Origin: Chitinophagaceae bacterium
GTDB taxonomy: Bacteria; Bacteroidota; Bacteroidia; Chitinophagales; Chitinophagaceae
Assembly: GCA_947454235.1 (NCBI GenBank)
Contig: CANGIY010000015.1
Coordinates: 1 to 64,000 of the forward strand
DNA length: 64,000 nucleotides
Reading direction: 5' to 3'
The translations under genes and the position numbers were made by a program. The number at the start of each line of letters is the position of its first letter. The stretch's first letter is position 1. This document shows positions 35,777 to 45,648 of the stretch, piece after piece. The notes beneath the pieces were generated by a model. That model searched no databases. It was not told where the DNA came from and saw nothing but the letters and a program-made list of their open reading frames with translations.

Positions 35777-36406
35777 ATGAAGAAGATTTTATTTTTCTTG
35801 GCCGCCGTGGCGATAACGACAAGTGTATTTGCACAAACAAATACCGAAGCGCCGGAGAATGCGCCAAAGGGTAGCCACAAAAAGAAAAATGCCAATAAAA
35901 AGCCTGCTTTATACATCGGATTATCGGGAGGTATCAATAACCCTGCTGGTCTTGCAGGTATAGATTTTAACCTATGCCTGAACCGCTATCTGACACTTGA
36001 TGCTGGTACTGGCGTAAGCACTTGGGGTAACAAGCTCTACATAGGTGGTAAAACGTATTTAAAAGCCAATCAAAGGGGTTTTGCCTTTGGTGGTGGTCTC
36101 AGCTTTAATTCGGGCGTAGAACACCGTGGCATGAGAATTATGACCGGTAATGGACGACAAATGGCAACGTTCAGCACCAACCCTCAAGCAAACATCTTCC
36201 TGAATATGGCGCACTACTGGCGTCTGGGTCATAGAAACAACCGATTCTTTACTGAATTGGGCTGGAGCGTACCTATCACACATCCAAAAGTGCGTGAATT
36301 GTATGGTCCACCGGCATCGCCCGATAACTTCCGTCACATTGAGCGTCTCGCGCCCGGTGGTCTTACATTCGGAATTGGATTTTCTTTTGCACTTTACCGC
36401 AAATAA
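35777..36406 (+). CDS. predicted outer-membrane beta-barrel protein
   Basis: A 209-residue exported protein. The signal peptide (MKKILFFLAAVAITTSVFAQ) is followed by a Lys/Pro-rich linker (HKKKNANKK), then alternating strands (IGLSGGINNPAG, LTLDAGTGVSTWGNKLYIG) ending in GLTFGIGFSFALYRK, typical of a small barrel with a C-terminal aromatic signal. No family was recognised. ATG 35777 is set by the -7 box; the open frame starts earlier at 35738. Confidence 0.8.
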   Translation: MKKILFFLAAVAITTSVFAQTNTEAPENAPKGSHKKKNANKKPALYIGLSGGINNPAGLAGIDFNLCLNRYLTLDAGTGVSTWGNKLYIGGKTYLKANQRGFAFGGGLSFNSGVEHRGMRIMTGNGRQMATFSTNPQANIFLNMAHYWRLGHRNNRFFTELGWSVPITHPKVRELYGPPASPDNFRHIERLAPGGLTFGIGFSFALYRK

Positions 36407-36422
36407 GCTGGAACGTAACGCT

Positions 36423-36430
36423 TAATTTTG
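36423..36430 (+). promoter_or_regulatory. -7 box, DUF5683 gene
   Basis: TAATTTTG matches TAnnTTTG and ends 18 nt before the proposed start at 36449. The TTG at 36428 lies inside the box. Confidence 0.6.
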
Positions 36431-36448
36431 CGCTCTCAATATTATTCG

Positions 36449-36997
36449 TTGAATCGCAGCTCGTTTAAAAAAATTTTTATTGCCTTTGTAATTGCTCTTT
36501 CCGGGCAACAGACGGGCATTTATGCGCAACAAGCGGTTCGCGATACGTCCTATCATCCTTTTCAGCCCAACCCCAAAAGGGCCGGGCTATTCTCTGCCAT
36601 TCTTCCCGGCTTAGGGCAGGCATACAACAGGCAATACTGGAAAGTTCCGGTTATTTATGCGGGCTTAGGCGCAGCAGGCTACTTTATGGTCGATAATTAC
36701 AACAATTACCAAAGCTACCGTAAAGCATACGTAGGGCGCATTAACAACCCTTATTACACCGACCAGTACACCAACATCTACACATCAGCGCAATTAAAGC
36801 AGTTACAGGACGATTACAATCGTTTTCTGGATATGACAGTGTTGTTTACTGGCGTGGGTTACGCATTGCAAATTGTAGAGGCAATGACGGGTGCACACCT
36901 TAAAAACTTCGATGTGTCCCGTGATCTTTCTGTGAATATCAGACCTTCGATTCAACCCAATTATGTAGGAATTGGACTTGTGCTGAGTGTTAAGTAA
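36449..36997 (+). CDS. DUF5683 protein with TTG start
   Basis: A 182-residue exported DUF5683 protein, a Bacteroidota family of unknown function. It has a signal-like N-terminus (to about YAQ), AGLFSAILPGLGQAYNRQYWKVPVIYAGLGAAGYF near residues 45-80 and a tyrosine- and asparagine-rich middle. There is no usable ATG near the N-terminus; TTG 36449 lies 18 nt after the -7 box, the usual distance here, and is the proposed start, while TTG 36428 lies inside the box. Confidence 0.8.
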   Translation: MNRSSFKKIFIAFVIALSGQQTGIYAQQAVRDTSYHPFQPNPKRAGLFSAILPGLGQAYNRQYWKVPVIYAGLGAAGYFMVDNYNNYQSYRKAYVGRINNPYYTDQYTNIYTSAQLKQLQDDYNRFLDMTVLFTGVGYALQIVEAMTGAHLKNFDVSRDLSVNIRPSIQPNYVGIGLVLSVK

Positions 36998-37008
36998 TGC
37001 TTTGCTGT

Positions 37009-38340
37009 TTATTCAGTCTTGCTTGCTTCAAAAAGCTGGTCTTTAGGCACGCTTTTCACTTTCGCTTTATCAGTTAACGTACGCGCAATTGCACCGTAAG
37101 GGGCTACAACCACTTCTTCTCCTTCCTTCAAACCCTCAGTGATTTGAATGTAGGTATTATCCTGCATCAAGGTTTTCACGTCACGAATATGTACTTCCTG
37201 TGTTTTGTTGTCGTACACAAATACAATTTGTCTGATGCCTTCTGTTGCCCTTGGGTCGCTGTTTTTCTTACGTACACTATCAGGCCAGTCGCGAGTAGTA
37301 ACTGCATTCACAGGCACCGAAAGCAAATTCTCCTGACGGTTGGTCTGAATCTCTACAGAAGAAGACATGCCCGGTTTAAAAGGGAATTTCCCTTTTGGCA
37401 GTTTCGCTGTTATATCAGCATAGCTTTCAGGTAAAATCAATATGTGTACGGTATAATTCGTCACCTGGTCGCTGGTTGCTGATGCCAGCGCAGTTTTTGA
37501 ACTTACTGCAATGCGGCTCACCAAACCTACAAATTTGCGGTTGCGATAAGCGTCAGTTTGAATGAAACAAGTATCGCCAATTTTCACTTTTGTAATATCA
37601 GTTTCACTCACATCTACACGCACCTCAAGACGGCTCATATCAGCAACCGTGAGCATTTCGGTACCTGCATATTGCGCTGTACCTACTACCCTTTCGCCTT
37701 TTTTTACGTTCAACTGAGAAACAATGCCCGATGTAGGCGCAATAATCGTTGTTTTGAGCAAGTTTTCTTTTGCCTGATTCAAGCCTGCCTGCGCACCCTT
37801 TACACTGAATTCGCTGCCCATTGCATTGGCTCTTGCAGCATCCAGCGATGCTTTTGCAGAAAGGTATGATGATTTGCTTTGTTCAAATTCAAGGCTTGAA
37901 ATTACCTTTTCTTCATACAATTTCTTGTTGCGCTCATAAGTAGATTTTGCCAAATCATACTGCGATTCTGACTGCGCAATCATTTGCCTGTAATTAGTTG
38001 TACCCGCCCTTGTTTGCTCTACCGATGCTTCCTGTTGGTTCACCATAGAATTGTAGATAGCAGGGTTAATTTTAACCAACACATCGCCTTTTTTAACGCT
38101 GTCGCCCTCATGAAGGTCAAGAAAAATAATCTCACCACTTACTTCAGGGCTTATTTTCACCTCTGTTTCAGGGTATATTTTACCTGTCGCCGATACCAGC
38201 TCGGTAATAGTATGGGGTGCTACCTTTTCGATAGTGACCTTAGTAAAGTCATTTCCACCCATAGATTTCGACATAATGGCCATTACAGAAATGAGCACTA
38301 CACCGATAATAACTATCCACCATATTTTTTTTGACTTCAT
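37009..38340 (-). CDS. efflux RND periplasmic adaptor subunit
   Basis: A 443-residue HlyD/MFP family adaptor anchored in the inner membrane (hydrophobic residues 6-24). It has the biotinyl-lipoyl-like motif (ATGKIYPETEVKISPEVSGEII) near residue 50, a coiled-coil hairpin (about residues 100-190), the second half of the lipoyl domain (IIAPTSGIVSQLNVKKGERV) and beta-barrel domains. It bridges an inner-membrane pump to an outer-membrane channel, but neither pump nor channel lies next to it: metG is upstream and the convergent DUF5683 gene is downstream. Confidence 0.9.
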   Translation of the reverse strand: MKSKKIWWIVIIGVVLISVMAIMSKSMGGNDFTKVTIEKVAPHTITELVSATGKIYPETEVKISPEVSGEIIFLDLHEGDSVKKGDVLVKINPAIYNSMVNQQEASVEQTRAGTTNYRQMIAQSESQYDLAKSTYERNKKLYEEKVISSLEFEQSKSSYLSAKASLDAARANAMGSEFSVKGAQAGLNQAKENLLKTTIIAPTSGIVSQLNVKKGERVVGTAQYAGTEMLTVADMSRLEVRVDVSETDITKVKIGDTCFIQTDAYRNRKFVGLVSRIAVSSKTALASATSDQVTNYTVHILILPESYADITAKLPKGKFPFKPGMSSSVEIQTNRQENLLSVPVNAVTTRDWPDSVRKKNSDPRATEGIRQIVFVYDNKTQEVHIRDVKTLMQDNTYIQITEGLKEGEEVVVAPYGAIARTLTDKAKVKSVPKDQLFEASKTE

Positions 38341-38482
38341 AGCCGCTGGTTTTAACGAGTTTAAACTAATGCATTAAAATCCTGTTGATGCAAAATAACT
38401 TAAGAAAGGGCAAACAACAATCACTCTTAACATATCGTTCTTAAAACACGTAAGAAATAATGTTGTTTGCCCGCAAAATATC

Positions 38483-40573
38483 CTATCGCACTTCACTGCC
38501 ATTATCGGCAGTTTCCAGCGGCGACACAAATTTCAAACTGCCGTCGCTATTTTGCGCCATCAATATCATACCGTTGCTTTCAATGCCTTTCATTTTCCTT
38601 GGAGCAAGATTGGCAACAACTGTAACTTGTTTACCTATAATGTCTTCAGGCTTAAAGTGCATCGCAATGCCCGAAACAACTGTTCTTGTCTCAAAGCCCA
38701 TGTCTAACTGAAGTTTCAGCAATTTGTCAGCTTTTTCTACTTTTTCAGCACTGATGATGGTACCAACCCTCAAATCGATTTTCATGAAGTCGTCGATTGT
38801 AATTACGGGTTTTACCGGTGCAATTTCCGGTTCTTTAGCTGCCTCAGTAGGTGCAGGAGCCTGATTCATATTGTTCACTAAATTTTTTCTGAGTTTTTCT
38901 ACTTGTGCTTCTACTTCTGCATCTTCAATTTTCCTGAACAATAATTCAGGAGCAGGCAGTGGGTAGCTGGTTTTCAAAAGATCGGTTCTACCTCCGTTTT
39001 CCCATTCCAGCATACGGTCAACCACCTTCATCATTTTGCACATTTTCTTAGCCGTAAACGGTAGGAACGGATTGATGTAAATAGCCAGATTCGCCGAAAG
39101 TTGCAGGCACAAATTAATACAGTTGTCAATTTTCGCTTGATTCTCAGCCGCCATTTCAGGGGTTTTAGCTAAACTCCACGGTGCACATTCCTGCAGGTAT
39201 TTATTTCCCTTCCGCGCAAGGTCTATCACCTCTGAAAGTCCTTCCCTGAATTTGTAGCTTTCAATTGAATTTTCTACACTCACCTTCGTAGCTTTTATAG
39301 CTTCAATAAGTGCCAAATCTTCAGGCGTAATCGCATCAGGGTGAACGGCAGGTACGCGACCCTTACAAAGCTTATGCATCAACACAAAAGCTCTGTTGAC
39401 CAAGTTGCCGAACACAGCCACGAGTTCGCTGTTTACGCGCTCCTGAAAATCTTTCCAGGTAAAGTCATTGTCTTTTGACTCTGGCGCATTGGCACAAAGC
39501 ACATACCTCAACAAATCCTGTTGGTCAGGGAAGTCTTTTACATATTCATGCACCCAAACTGCCCAGTTGCGCGATGTAGATACTTTTTCGCCTTCAATAT
39601 TCAGAAATTCATTGGCAGGCACGTTTTCAGGCAACACAAATCCGCCGTGCGCCTTCAACATAGCAGGGAAAATAATGCAGTGGAATACAATGTTATCCTT
39701 ACCAATAAAATGCACGAGCTTAGTGTCTTCACTGCACCAATAGTCCGACCATTGGTTAGTTAATTCTTTTGTCGCACTAATGTACCCGATAGGTGCATCG
39801 AACCACACATAAAGCACCTTACCTTCTGCACCCGGCAACGGCACAGGAACTCCCCAGTTACTGTCTCGGGTCATAGCGCGTGGGTTCAAGCCACTGTCTA
39901 TCCAGCTCTTGCACTGTCCGTAAACGTTTGGTTTCCAGTAGTCTTTCTTACCTTCAACAATCCACTCTTTCAGCCAGCCCTCGTAGTTATTCAAAGGGAA
40001 ATACCAGTGTTTGGTTGGGCGTTTTACCAGTTGTACACTGCTCAACGCACTCCGTGGATTGATTAATTGGTCGGGTGAAAGTGTAGAACCACATTTTTCA
40101 CATTGGTCGCCATAAGCATTTGGGTTTTCACAAATTGGGCAAGTACCCTGAATGTAACGGTCAGCCAAAAACTGTCCGTTTACCTCATCGTAAAATTGTT
40201 CTGACTCTTTTTCTTCAAACAAACCTGCATCATACAGTTTTTTAAAGAAAGCCTGCGACGTTTCGTGGTGAATTTGGTTTGAGGTGCGACTGAAAATGTC
40301 GAAATTAATGCCCATATCCTTAAAGCTCTCGCTGATGATGGCATGGTATTTATCGACAATTGCCTGTGGCGTAGTACCTTCTTTTTGTGCACGAATTGTA
40401 ATAGGCACACCGTGTTCATCGGTGCCGCAAATCAATTTCACATCGCGTTTTTGAGCACGTTGGTAACGTGTATAGATATCAGCAGGCAAGTAACAACCTG
40501 CAAGGTGACCAATGTGTACCGGCCCGTTTGCATAAGGAAGTGCTGCTGTAACTAAAATTCTTTTATGTTCCAA
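38483..40573 (-). CDS. metG: methionyl-tRNA synthetase
   Basis: MetG charges tRNA-Met. The 696-residue protein has the class I HIGH motif at residues 20-23, the zinc knuckle CPICENPNAYGDQCEKCG, the KMSKS-like GEKVSTSRNW loop and NDFTWKDFQERVNSELVAVFGNLVNR. The last about 100 residues form a C-terminal tRNA-binding OB domain (DFMKIDLRVGTIISAEKVEKADKLL), joined by a Pro/Ala/Glu linker. The zinc knuckle and OB domain are standard for this family. Confidence 0.97.
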   Translation of the reverse strand: MEHKRILVTAALPYANGPVHIGHLAGCYLPADIYTRYQRAQKRDVKLICGTDEHGVPITIRAQKEGTTPQAIVDKYHAIISESFKDMGINFDIFSRTSNQIHHETSQAFFKKLYDAGLFEEKESEQFYDEVNGQFLADRYIQGTCPICENPNAYGDQCEKCGSTLSPDQLINPRSALSSVQLVKRPTKHWYFPLNNYEGWLKEWIVEGKKDYWKPNVYGQCKSWIDSGLNPRAMTRDSNWGVPVPLPGAEGKVLYVWFDAPIGYISATKELTNQWSDYWCSEDTKLVHFIGKDNIVFHCIIFPAMLKAHGGFVLPENVPANEFLNIEGEKVSTSRNWAVWVHEYVKDFPDQQDLLRYVLCANAPESKDNDFTWKDFQERVNSELVAVFGNLVNRAFVLMHKLCKGRVPAVHPDAITPEDLALIEAIKATKVSVENSIESYKFREGLSEVIDLARKGNKYLQECAPWSLAKTPEMAAENQAKIDNCINLCLQLSANLAIYINPFLPFTAKKMCKMMKVVDRMLEWENGGRTDLLKTSYPLPAPELLFRKIEDAEVEAQVEKLRKNLVNNMNQAPAPTEAAKEPEIAPVKPVITIDDFMKIDLRVGTIISAEKVEKADKLLKLQLDMGFETRTVVSGIAMHFKPEDIIGKQVTVVANLAPRKMKGIESNGMILMAQNSDGSLKFVSPLETADNGSEVR

Positions 40574-40701
40574 TGTCGTTTGTTTATTGAGTTTTTATTG
40601 CACCCTTGCGGGAATTAATTCTGCGAAATTATCGCTAAAGCATTAACTAAAAAAGGGACAGCCTCAGCCATCCCTTTTAGCTTAAGCTTTTTTACAAAAT
40701 A

Positions 40702-41952
40702 TTATGCGTGCATAGAAACGTTTGGCATTTCTTGTGGGTACAACTTGTTGTCAAGTTTGTAACGCACAGCATCAAATGCAGCCATTGTTTGGTCAATATC
40801 AGCATCAGTATGCGATGCAGTTGGGATAATCCTCAATTCAATTTGTCCTTTCGGAATTACCGGATAAACAACTACTGAACAGAATATATCGAAGTTCTCG
40901 CGCATGTCGTAAGTCAATTGAACAGCATCAAACAAACCTCCCTTCATGAAGACAGGAGTTACACAAGAGTTGGTAGTACCAAGGTCGAAGCCTCTTTCTT
41001 TGAAACCATCCTGCAACCTGCGCACATTGTACCAAAGTTTTTCGCGCAATTCAGGCTGAGTTTTCAAAAGTTCAAGCCTTTTGAGGTTACCCACTACAAA
41101 TGCCATTGGCAAAGATTTTGCGTAAATCTGTGAACGCATGTTGTAGCGAAGGAACGTAATCAGTTTTTTATCGCCCGCAAGGAAACCGCCAATGCTCGCC
41201 ATAGACTTAGCGAACGTTGAGAAATAAAGGTCGATATCTTCAGTGCAATTTTGCTCGTCGCCAACGCCTGCGCCCCTGCTACCCAAGGTACCGAAGCCAT
41301 GTGCATCATCAACAAGCATTCTGAAGTCGTATTTTTCACGCAATACTGCGAGTTCTCTGATTTTACCTTGGTTTCCGCTCATACCGAATACGCCTTCAGT
41401 AATCACTAAGATACCACCACCTGTCTTTTTCACATATTCAGTTGCACGTGCCAATTGTTTATCGGCATCAGCAATATCGTTGTGTTTGTAAACGAACCTG
41501 TGACTAGGCACCATCCTCAAACCGTCAATGATACATGCATGGCATTCAGCATCATAAACAACCACATCGTGCCTGCCGCAAAGACAGTCGATAATGGAAA
41601 TCATACCCTGATAACCATAGTTGAATAACATACCCGCTTCCTTACCTACGAAATCAGCCAAACCACTTTCTAACTGTTCATGGTAATCACTGTTTCCGCT
41701 CATCATTCTTGCACCCATAGGCGATGCAAGACCAAATTTTGCAGCAGCCTCAGCATCAGCCTTTCTCACTTCAGGGTGATTAGCCAAACCAAGATAATTG
41801 TTCAGACTCCAAACAATTTTCTCTTTTCCACGGAACATCATTCTGTTGCCAATTTCACCTTCCAGCTTTGGAAATGCGAAGTAACCCGGTGATTTTTCAG
41901 CGTAGTCGCCAATAGGTCCTAATCTGTTTTCAAACTTTGCAAAAATATCCAT
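40702..41952 (-). CDS. PLP-dependent alpha-oxoamine synthase
   Basis: A 416-residue fold-type I PLP enzyme of the alpha-oxoamine synthase group (KBL, BioF, serine palmitoyltransferase). It has NNYLGLANHPEVRKA, GARMMSGNSDYHEQLE, the aspartate in VDDAHGFGTLGSRGAG and the Schiff-base lysine in STFAKSMASIGGF. The Bacteroidota sphingolipid enzyme serine palmitoyltransferase is a reasonable guess, because the KBL partner Tdh and the biotin genes are not adjacent, but the substrates cannot be told from sequence alone. No promoter was found. Confidence 0.85.
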   Translation of the reverse strand: MDIFAKFENRLGPIGDYAEKSPGYFAFPKLEGEIGNRMMFRGKEKIVWSLNNYLGLANHPEVRKADAEAAAKFGLASPMGARMMSGNSDYHEQLESGLADFVGKEAGMLFNYGYQGMISIIDCLCGRHDVVVYDAECHACIIDGLRMVPSHRFVYKHNDIADADKQLARATEYVKKTGGGILVITEGVFGMSGNQGKIRELAVLREKYDFRMLVDDAHGFGTLGSRGAGVGDEQNCTEDIDLYFSTFAKSMASIGGFLAGDKKLITFLRYNMRSQIYAKSLPMAFVVGNLKRLELLKTQPELREKLWYNVRRLQDGFKERGFDLGTTNSCVTPVFMKGGLFDAVQLTYDMRENFDIFCSVVVYPVIPKGQIELRIIPTASHTDADIDQTMAAFDAVRYKLDNKLYPQEMPNVSMHA

Positions 41953-42179
41953 TGTTTCAACTATATTTTTAGCGGTAGCAATGCCGCCGCAACGTTACTT
42001 GTTCAATTTGTTGTACGAAAAAAATGGAGGGAAATGGGTTTCAAACACACAAAATCCCGGCAAAAAAGACATGTACAACGTTAAAAGAAGTGCAAATTTA
42101 AAAAAAATATAACCGCTGACTAAATGTAAAAATTCGGACCTTCGATTTTTGAAGTAAAATTTAACGAAAAATAACACAC

Positions 42180-43844
42180 ATGAAGTGGAATAAAGCGGTA
42201 GTAGCGGCACTTTTATCAGTAGTGGCACTCTCTTGCAATACGCAACACAAATCGACAAACTTACCCGGCAGACCAAAACTGGTAGTTGGTATTGTGGTTG
42301 ACCAAATGCGCTGGGACTACCTCTATCGCTTTTATAACAAGTATGGCGAAGGCGGCTTCAAGCGTTTGCTGAACGCAGGTTTTACTTGCGAAAACACAAT
42401 GGTGAACTACCTGCCTTCGTTCACTGCTCCGGGGCACTCATGTGTGTATACAGGTTCTGTTCCTTCCATTCATGGCATCTCGGGTAATAACTGGATTGAT
42501 GAAAACGGCAAGAAATGGTATTGTGTGGATGATAGTGCGCATAAAGCTATTTCAGGCAACTCAGCAATGAGCCCAAACACGCTTTTAACAACCACCATCA
42601 CCGACGAATTACGCCTTGCAACCAACTTCAAATCAAGGGTATTTGGTGTTGCCATCAAAGATCGTGGCAGTATTTTACCTGCCGGTCACCTGGGAAATGC
42701 AGCCTATTTTTATTCTGAAGAAACAGGCGTTTTTACAACCACTACTTACTACGCACAACAATACCAAAACCCTGCTTGGCTACAGTCGTTCAACAAAAGA
42801 CATGTAGCCGATAGCCTTGCAAAACAAAACTGGAAACCACTTTTGCCTGCTGCCGAATACGATCAAAGTGTTGATTACAGTGCCTATTATGGCAAAATTT
42901 GTAAGGGTGAAAAAATTCCTTCATTCCCGCACGTAGTAGATACCCTGAACGACACCAACCGTCTTGCTGCCATTAAAACAATGCCGGGTGGTAATACTAT
43001 GACGCTGATGATGGCAAAAGCTTGTCTGGAAGGCGAAAAACTGGGTATGGGTGATGCTACCGACTTTCTGGCTGTCAGCCTTTCGTCAACCGACTATTGC
43101 GGACATACCTACGGTCCTAACTCGGTTGAAATAGAAGATATGTACATCAGGCTCGACCGTGAAATGGCAGATTTGCTTCAGTACCTCGACGAAAAAATGG
43201 GTCAAGGCAATTATACAATGTTCCTTACTGCCGACCACGCTGGTGCCCATAATGCGGTGTTCCTGAAAGACAGAGATGTGCCCGCTGAAGTTGTTGGCTA
43301 CCAAGGTAAAGTGGCTGACCTGAACTACTATCTGAAAACCGAACTGCATCTTGATTCATTCACACGTGTTGTTGAAGACATTATGAACTATCAGGTATTT
43401 TTGAACAATGCTATCGTTGATGCCAACCACATTGACCGCAACAAAGCAAAAGACCTGATTATGGGCTGGTTAAAGAAACAACCGGGCATGCAATATGTGA
43501 TTGATATGGAAAACATTTCTGGTGCCACTGTTCCTGAACCAATCAAACAAATGGTGATTAATGGCTACAACCGCAAGCGCAGTGGCTGCATTGAGTTCAT
43601 CCTCGAACCCGGCTGGTACGAATTTGGAAATTCAAATGGACTCACGCTCACCGGTACTACCCACGGCACCTGGAACCCTTACGATACACACATTCCACTG
43701 CTTTGGTATGGTAAAAGCATTCCGCACGGCACCACCCATACTGTCGTTAACATGACCGACATCGCACCTACTCTTGCCGCTTTGCTGAACATCCAAATGC
43801 CAAATGGTTGCATAGGTAAGCCGATAACTGAGATAGTAAAATAG
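42180..43844 (+). CDS. pafA: alkaline phosphatase, PafA-like
   Basis: A 554-residue periplasmic lipoprotein (lipobox Cys19 in ALSC) of the alkaline phosphatase superfamily, resembling the calcium-stimulated PafA of Elizabethkingia. Asp41 and Thr82 (SFTAPGHS) are the metal ligand and nucleophile, with the other metal-site residues in STDYCGHTYG, LTADHAGAHN and the late HGTWNPYDTHIPL. It releases phosphate from organic phosphates. A GATTTTTG box (42144-42151, one mismatch) ends 28 nt before the ATG. Confidence 0.92.
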   Translation: MKWNKAVVAALLSVVALSCNTQHKSTNLPGRPKLVVGIVVDQMRWDYLYRFYNKYGEGGFKRLLNAGFTCENTMVNYLPSFTAPGHSCVYTGSVPSIHGISGNNWIDENGKKWYCVDDSAHKAISGNSAMSPNTLLTTTITDELRLATNFKSRVFGVAIKDRGSILPAGHLGNAAYFYSEETGVFTTTTYYAQQYQNPAWLQSFNKRHVADSLAKQNWKPLLPAAEYDQSVDYSAYYGKICKGEKIPSFPHVVDTLNDTNRLAAIKTMPGGNTMTLMMAKACLEGEKLGMGDATDFLAVSLSSTDYCGHTYGPNSVEIEDMYIRLDREMADLLQYLDEKMGQGNYTMFLTADHAGAHNAVFLKDRDVPAEVVGYQGKVADLNYYLKTELHLDSFTRVVEDIMNYQVFLNNAIVDANHIDRNKAKDLIMGWLKKQPGMQYVIDMENISGATVPEPIKQMVINGYNRKRSGCIEFILEPGWYEFGNSNGLTLTGTTHGTWNPYDTHIPLLWYGKSIPHGTTHTVVNMTDIAPTLAALLNIQMPNGCIGKPITEIVK

Positions 43845-43874
43845 CAAGCACCAGCCTATTCAGGGTGTGCGTAC

Positions 43875-44123
43875 TTATTTTGATTCGATGGTTGTACTTC
43901 CAACAAGTTGCCTTTGGTGATAGAATTTTAGCGAATCATCATATAGTGAAATACTGTCCATGTACGTGGAATCGGCATCAAAATGATGTTTCAGAAATTC
44001 CTATCTTGCAACCTCTATCAATTCCTGTTTCTGGCTCTTGATGTTCCTAATGAACATACCAACAGCCAGGAGTAGTAGCGCAATAACTACTATTGGAATG
44101 GATTGGTTTTGTTTTGAAGGCAT
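43875..44123 (-). pseudogene. small membrane ORF split by one in-frame TAG
   Basis: ATG 44121-44123 opens a 40-residue frame with one membrane helix (IPIVVIALLLLAVGMF, then basic IRNIKSQKQ) that stops at TAG 44001-44003. The same frame then stays open for 41 more codons and reads EFLKHHFDADSTYMDSISLYDD, ending at TAA 43875. Whether this is a real 40-residue protein, a broken 81-residue gene or chance is not settled. No family was recognised. Confidence 0.3.
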
Positions 44124-44276
44124 ATTTTGAAGGGTGTTTTTTCATTTAAGACACAATTGCAATTTATGATTTTACGGTAAAATTTTGGCTTGACACTTGC
44201 TTAAAACTGTTTGACGGTAGTGTAAATGTATTACAACAAATCAGCGAACTGCACTTCTATATTTTCCCTTATTTCC
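44124..44276. other. intergenic region with no recognised gene
   Basis: This AT-rich stretch between the small frame and the DUF922 gene holds only the start-proximal -7 box of that gene at its right end and the imperfect TAAATTGC at 44158-44165 on the minus strand. Confidence 0.35.
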
Positions 44277-44284
44277 TAATTTTG
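44277..44284 (+). promoter_or_regulatory. -7 box, DUF922 gene
   Basis: TAATTTTG matches TAnnTTTG and ends 19 nt before ATG 44304. Confidence 0.6.
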
Positions 44285-44303
44285 AGCAAAGAATATATCT
44301 GTT

Positions 44304-45515
44304 ATGCGTTCATTGTTACTGGTGGTCTTATTGGGCTTTTCGGGTCAGCTTTTTGCTCAACACAAAATTGAAGATTGGATTGCCCCTGAGGGCCGCATCT
44401 TAAACTACAGAACCCTTAACTGGAAAGACTTCCAGAATAAGGAAGACCAGGAACATGCTGAAAAAAACGCTGCCAAAAACTTGCAGGCACTCGCCTATGT
44501 GTGTCCGTCGATTTATATGACAAGTGATAGCGGTGAACTACTAGATAATGGGCGTGTTACTTTCAAATTCCACGTTAAATGCGCATTTCAAACTAGGTCA
44601 TTCGTACGAGAGTCAACAATGGACTTAAAATCAAACTACGTTTTAATCCATGAGCAAGACCACTATGATATTGCACTCACCTTCGCCAACAAACTGTATT
44701 CCGACCTAAGCACAAGAGATTTCGACAAAGAAAAGTACAAAGATGAGGTTGATAAGATTTACAAAGACCTCATGGATAAATACCACAACGTTCAAAAAAC
44801 ATACGATGGCGAAGTAAACCCAGAGGGCACTGAAGATACCGCCAAACAGTCGTTGTGGGACATGCGCATTAAAAAGGGCATGGAAAACAATTCAATTGAT
44901 TTTTACGGCAGCCCTCTAACCGATGTTATTACAGTAAAATCGATCGGACAATCGGTAAAAAGAAGGGATAATGAAGCACCACTGCAATTTGCGGTGCGTT
45001 GCCGCCCTTTGTATTGGGAATTGCCCGAAGAAATGATGAAGAAAGCAACTGAAGTTACAGAATGGACAAAACTCCCTGCTGTACTCGCATTCTACACACA
45101 ACGCTTCTTTGACGAAGAGAATAAAGAATGCTATCGCACCCTTGGTTGTTTGTTTTTCGCACAGGGCAACGGACAGTACAAACGCAGCATTATAGATACT
45201 TTCTACGGCGAAGGTCAACCGGTAAAAATTGAGTCGGCTTTCTTTGCCAACTGTGACACCGATCAAGCCAAAGAATTGATTATTGTAGCCAGCTCACCGA
45301 AAAAAGACAAGGCTGGCAACGGAACTATTTACATCAACAAAGTGTTTGATAACATCAACAGGGCGTTACCGGGCAAACTTAGACGCCTCGACGATGCCGG
45401 CGAAAAAATACAAGGCGGGCTCGAAGGTTACCTTGGCGGCAAACCTTCAAAAGCCAAATTCAAAAACGAAAAAGAAATTTTAGACGGGCTTAAAAAGTTG
45501 GGGTACAATAACTAA
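44304..45515 (+). CDS. DUF922 protease-like secreted protein
   Basis: A 403-residue exported protein with a signal peptide ending near LFAQH (residue 20). The N-terminal half resembles DUF922, a putative zinc peptidase family: RTLNWKDFQ near residue 36 and the HExxH motif HEQDH at residues 116-120. The C-terminal half is not recognised. The zinc motif supports protease activity, but it has not been tested and the substrate is unknown. The promoter box is 19 nt upstream. Confidence 0.85.
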   Translation: MRSLLLVVLLGFSGQLFAQHKIEDWIAPEGRILNYRTLNWKDFQNKEDQEHAEKNAAKNLQALAYVCPSIYMTSDSGELLDNGRVTFKFHVKCAFQTRSFVRESTMDLKSNYVLIHEQDHYDIALTFANKLYSDLSTRDFDKEKYKDEVDKIYKDLMDKYHNVQKTYDGEVNPEGTEDTAKQSLWDMRIKKGMENNSIDFYGSPLTDVITVKSIGQSVKRRDNEAPLQFAVRCRPLYWELPEEMMKKATEVTEWTKLPAVLAFYTQRFFDEENKECYRTLGCLFFAQGNGQYKRSIIDTFYGEGQPVKIESAFFANCDTDQAKELIIVASSPKKDKAGNGTIYINKVFDNINRALPGKLRRLDDAGEKIQGGLEGYLGGKPSKAKFKNEKEILDGLKKLGYNN

Positions 45516-45648
45516 CGCTTTTGTGAAGGCATTTATGGCTTTCGTGCAATTTTATTTGCGGAACCGCCCGAATGATACAACTAAGCCTTCTGTATTGCCA
45601 ATGTATTCAGATAATTAACGTGAGACAACAAAATCACAACTGTTTTTG

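Noticed and set aside
41936-41947. TATTTTTG just inside the start of the alpha-oxoamine synthase gene
   Set aside because: It lies after the ATG, and the conserved N-terminal residues encoded there belong to the protein, so it is not a promoter that changes the start.
41995-42276. 93-codon minus-strand frame over the start of the phosphatase gene
   Set aside because: It overlaps the pafA-like start, is full of Phe, Leu, Cys and Val as antisense frames often are, and shows no family signature or promoter.
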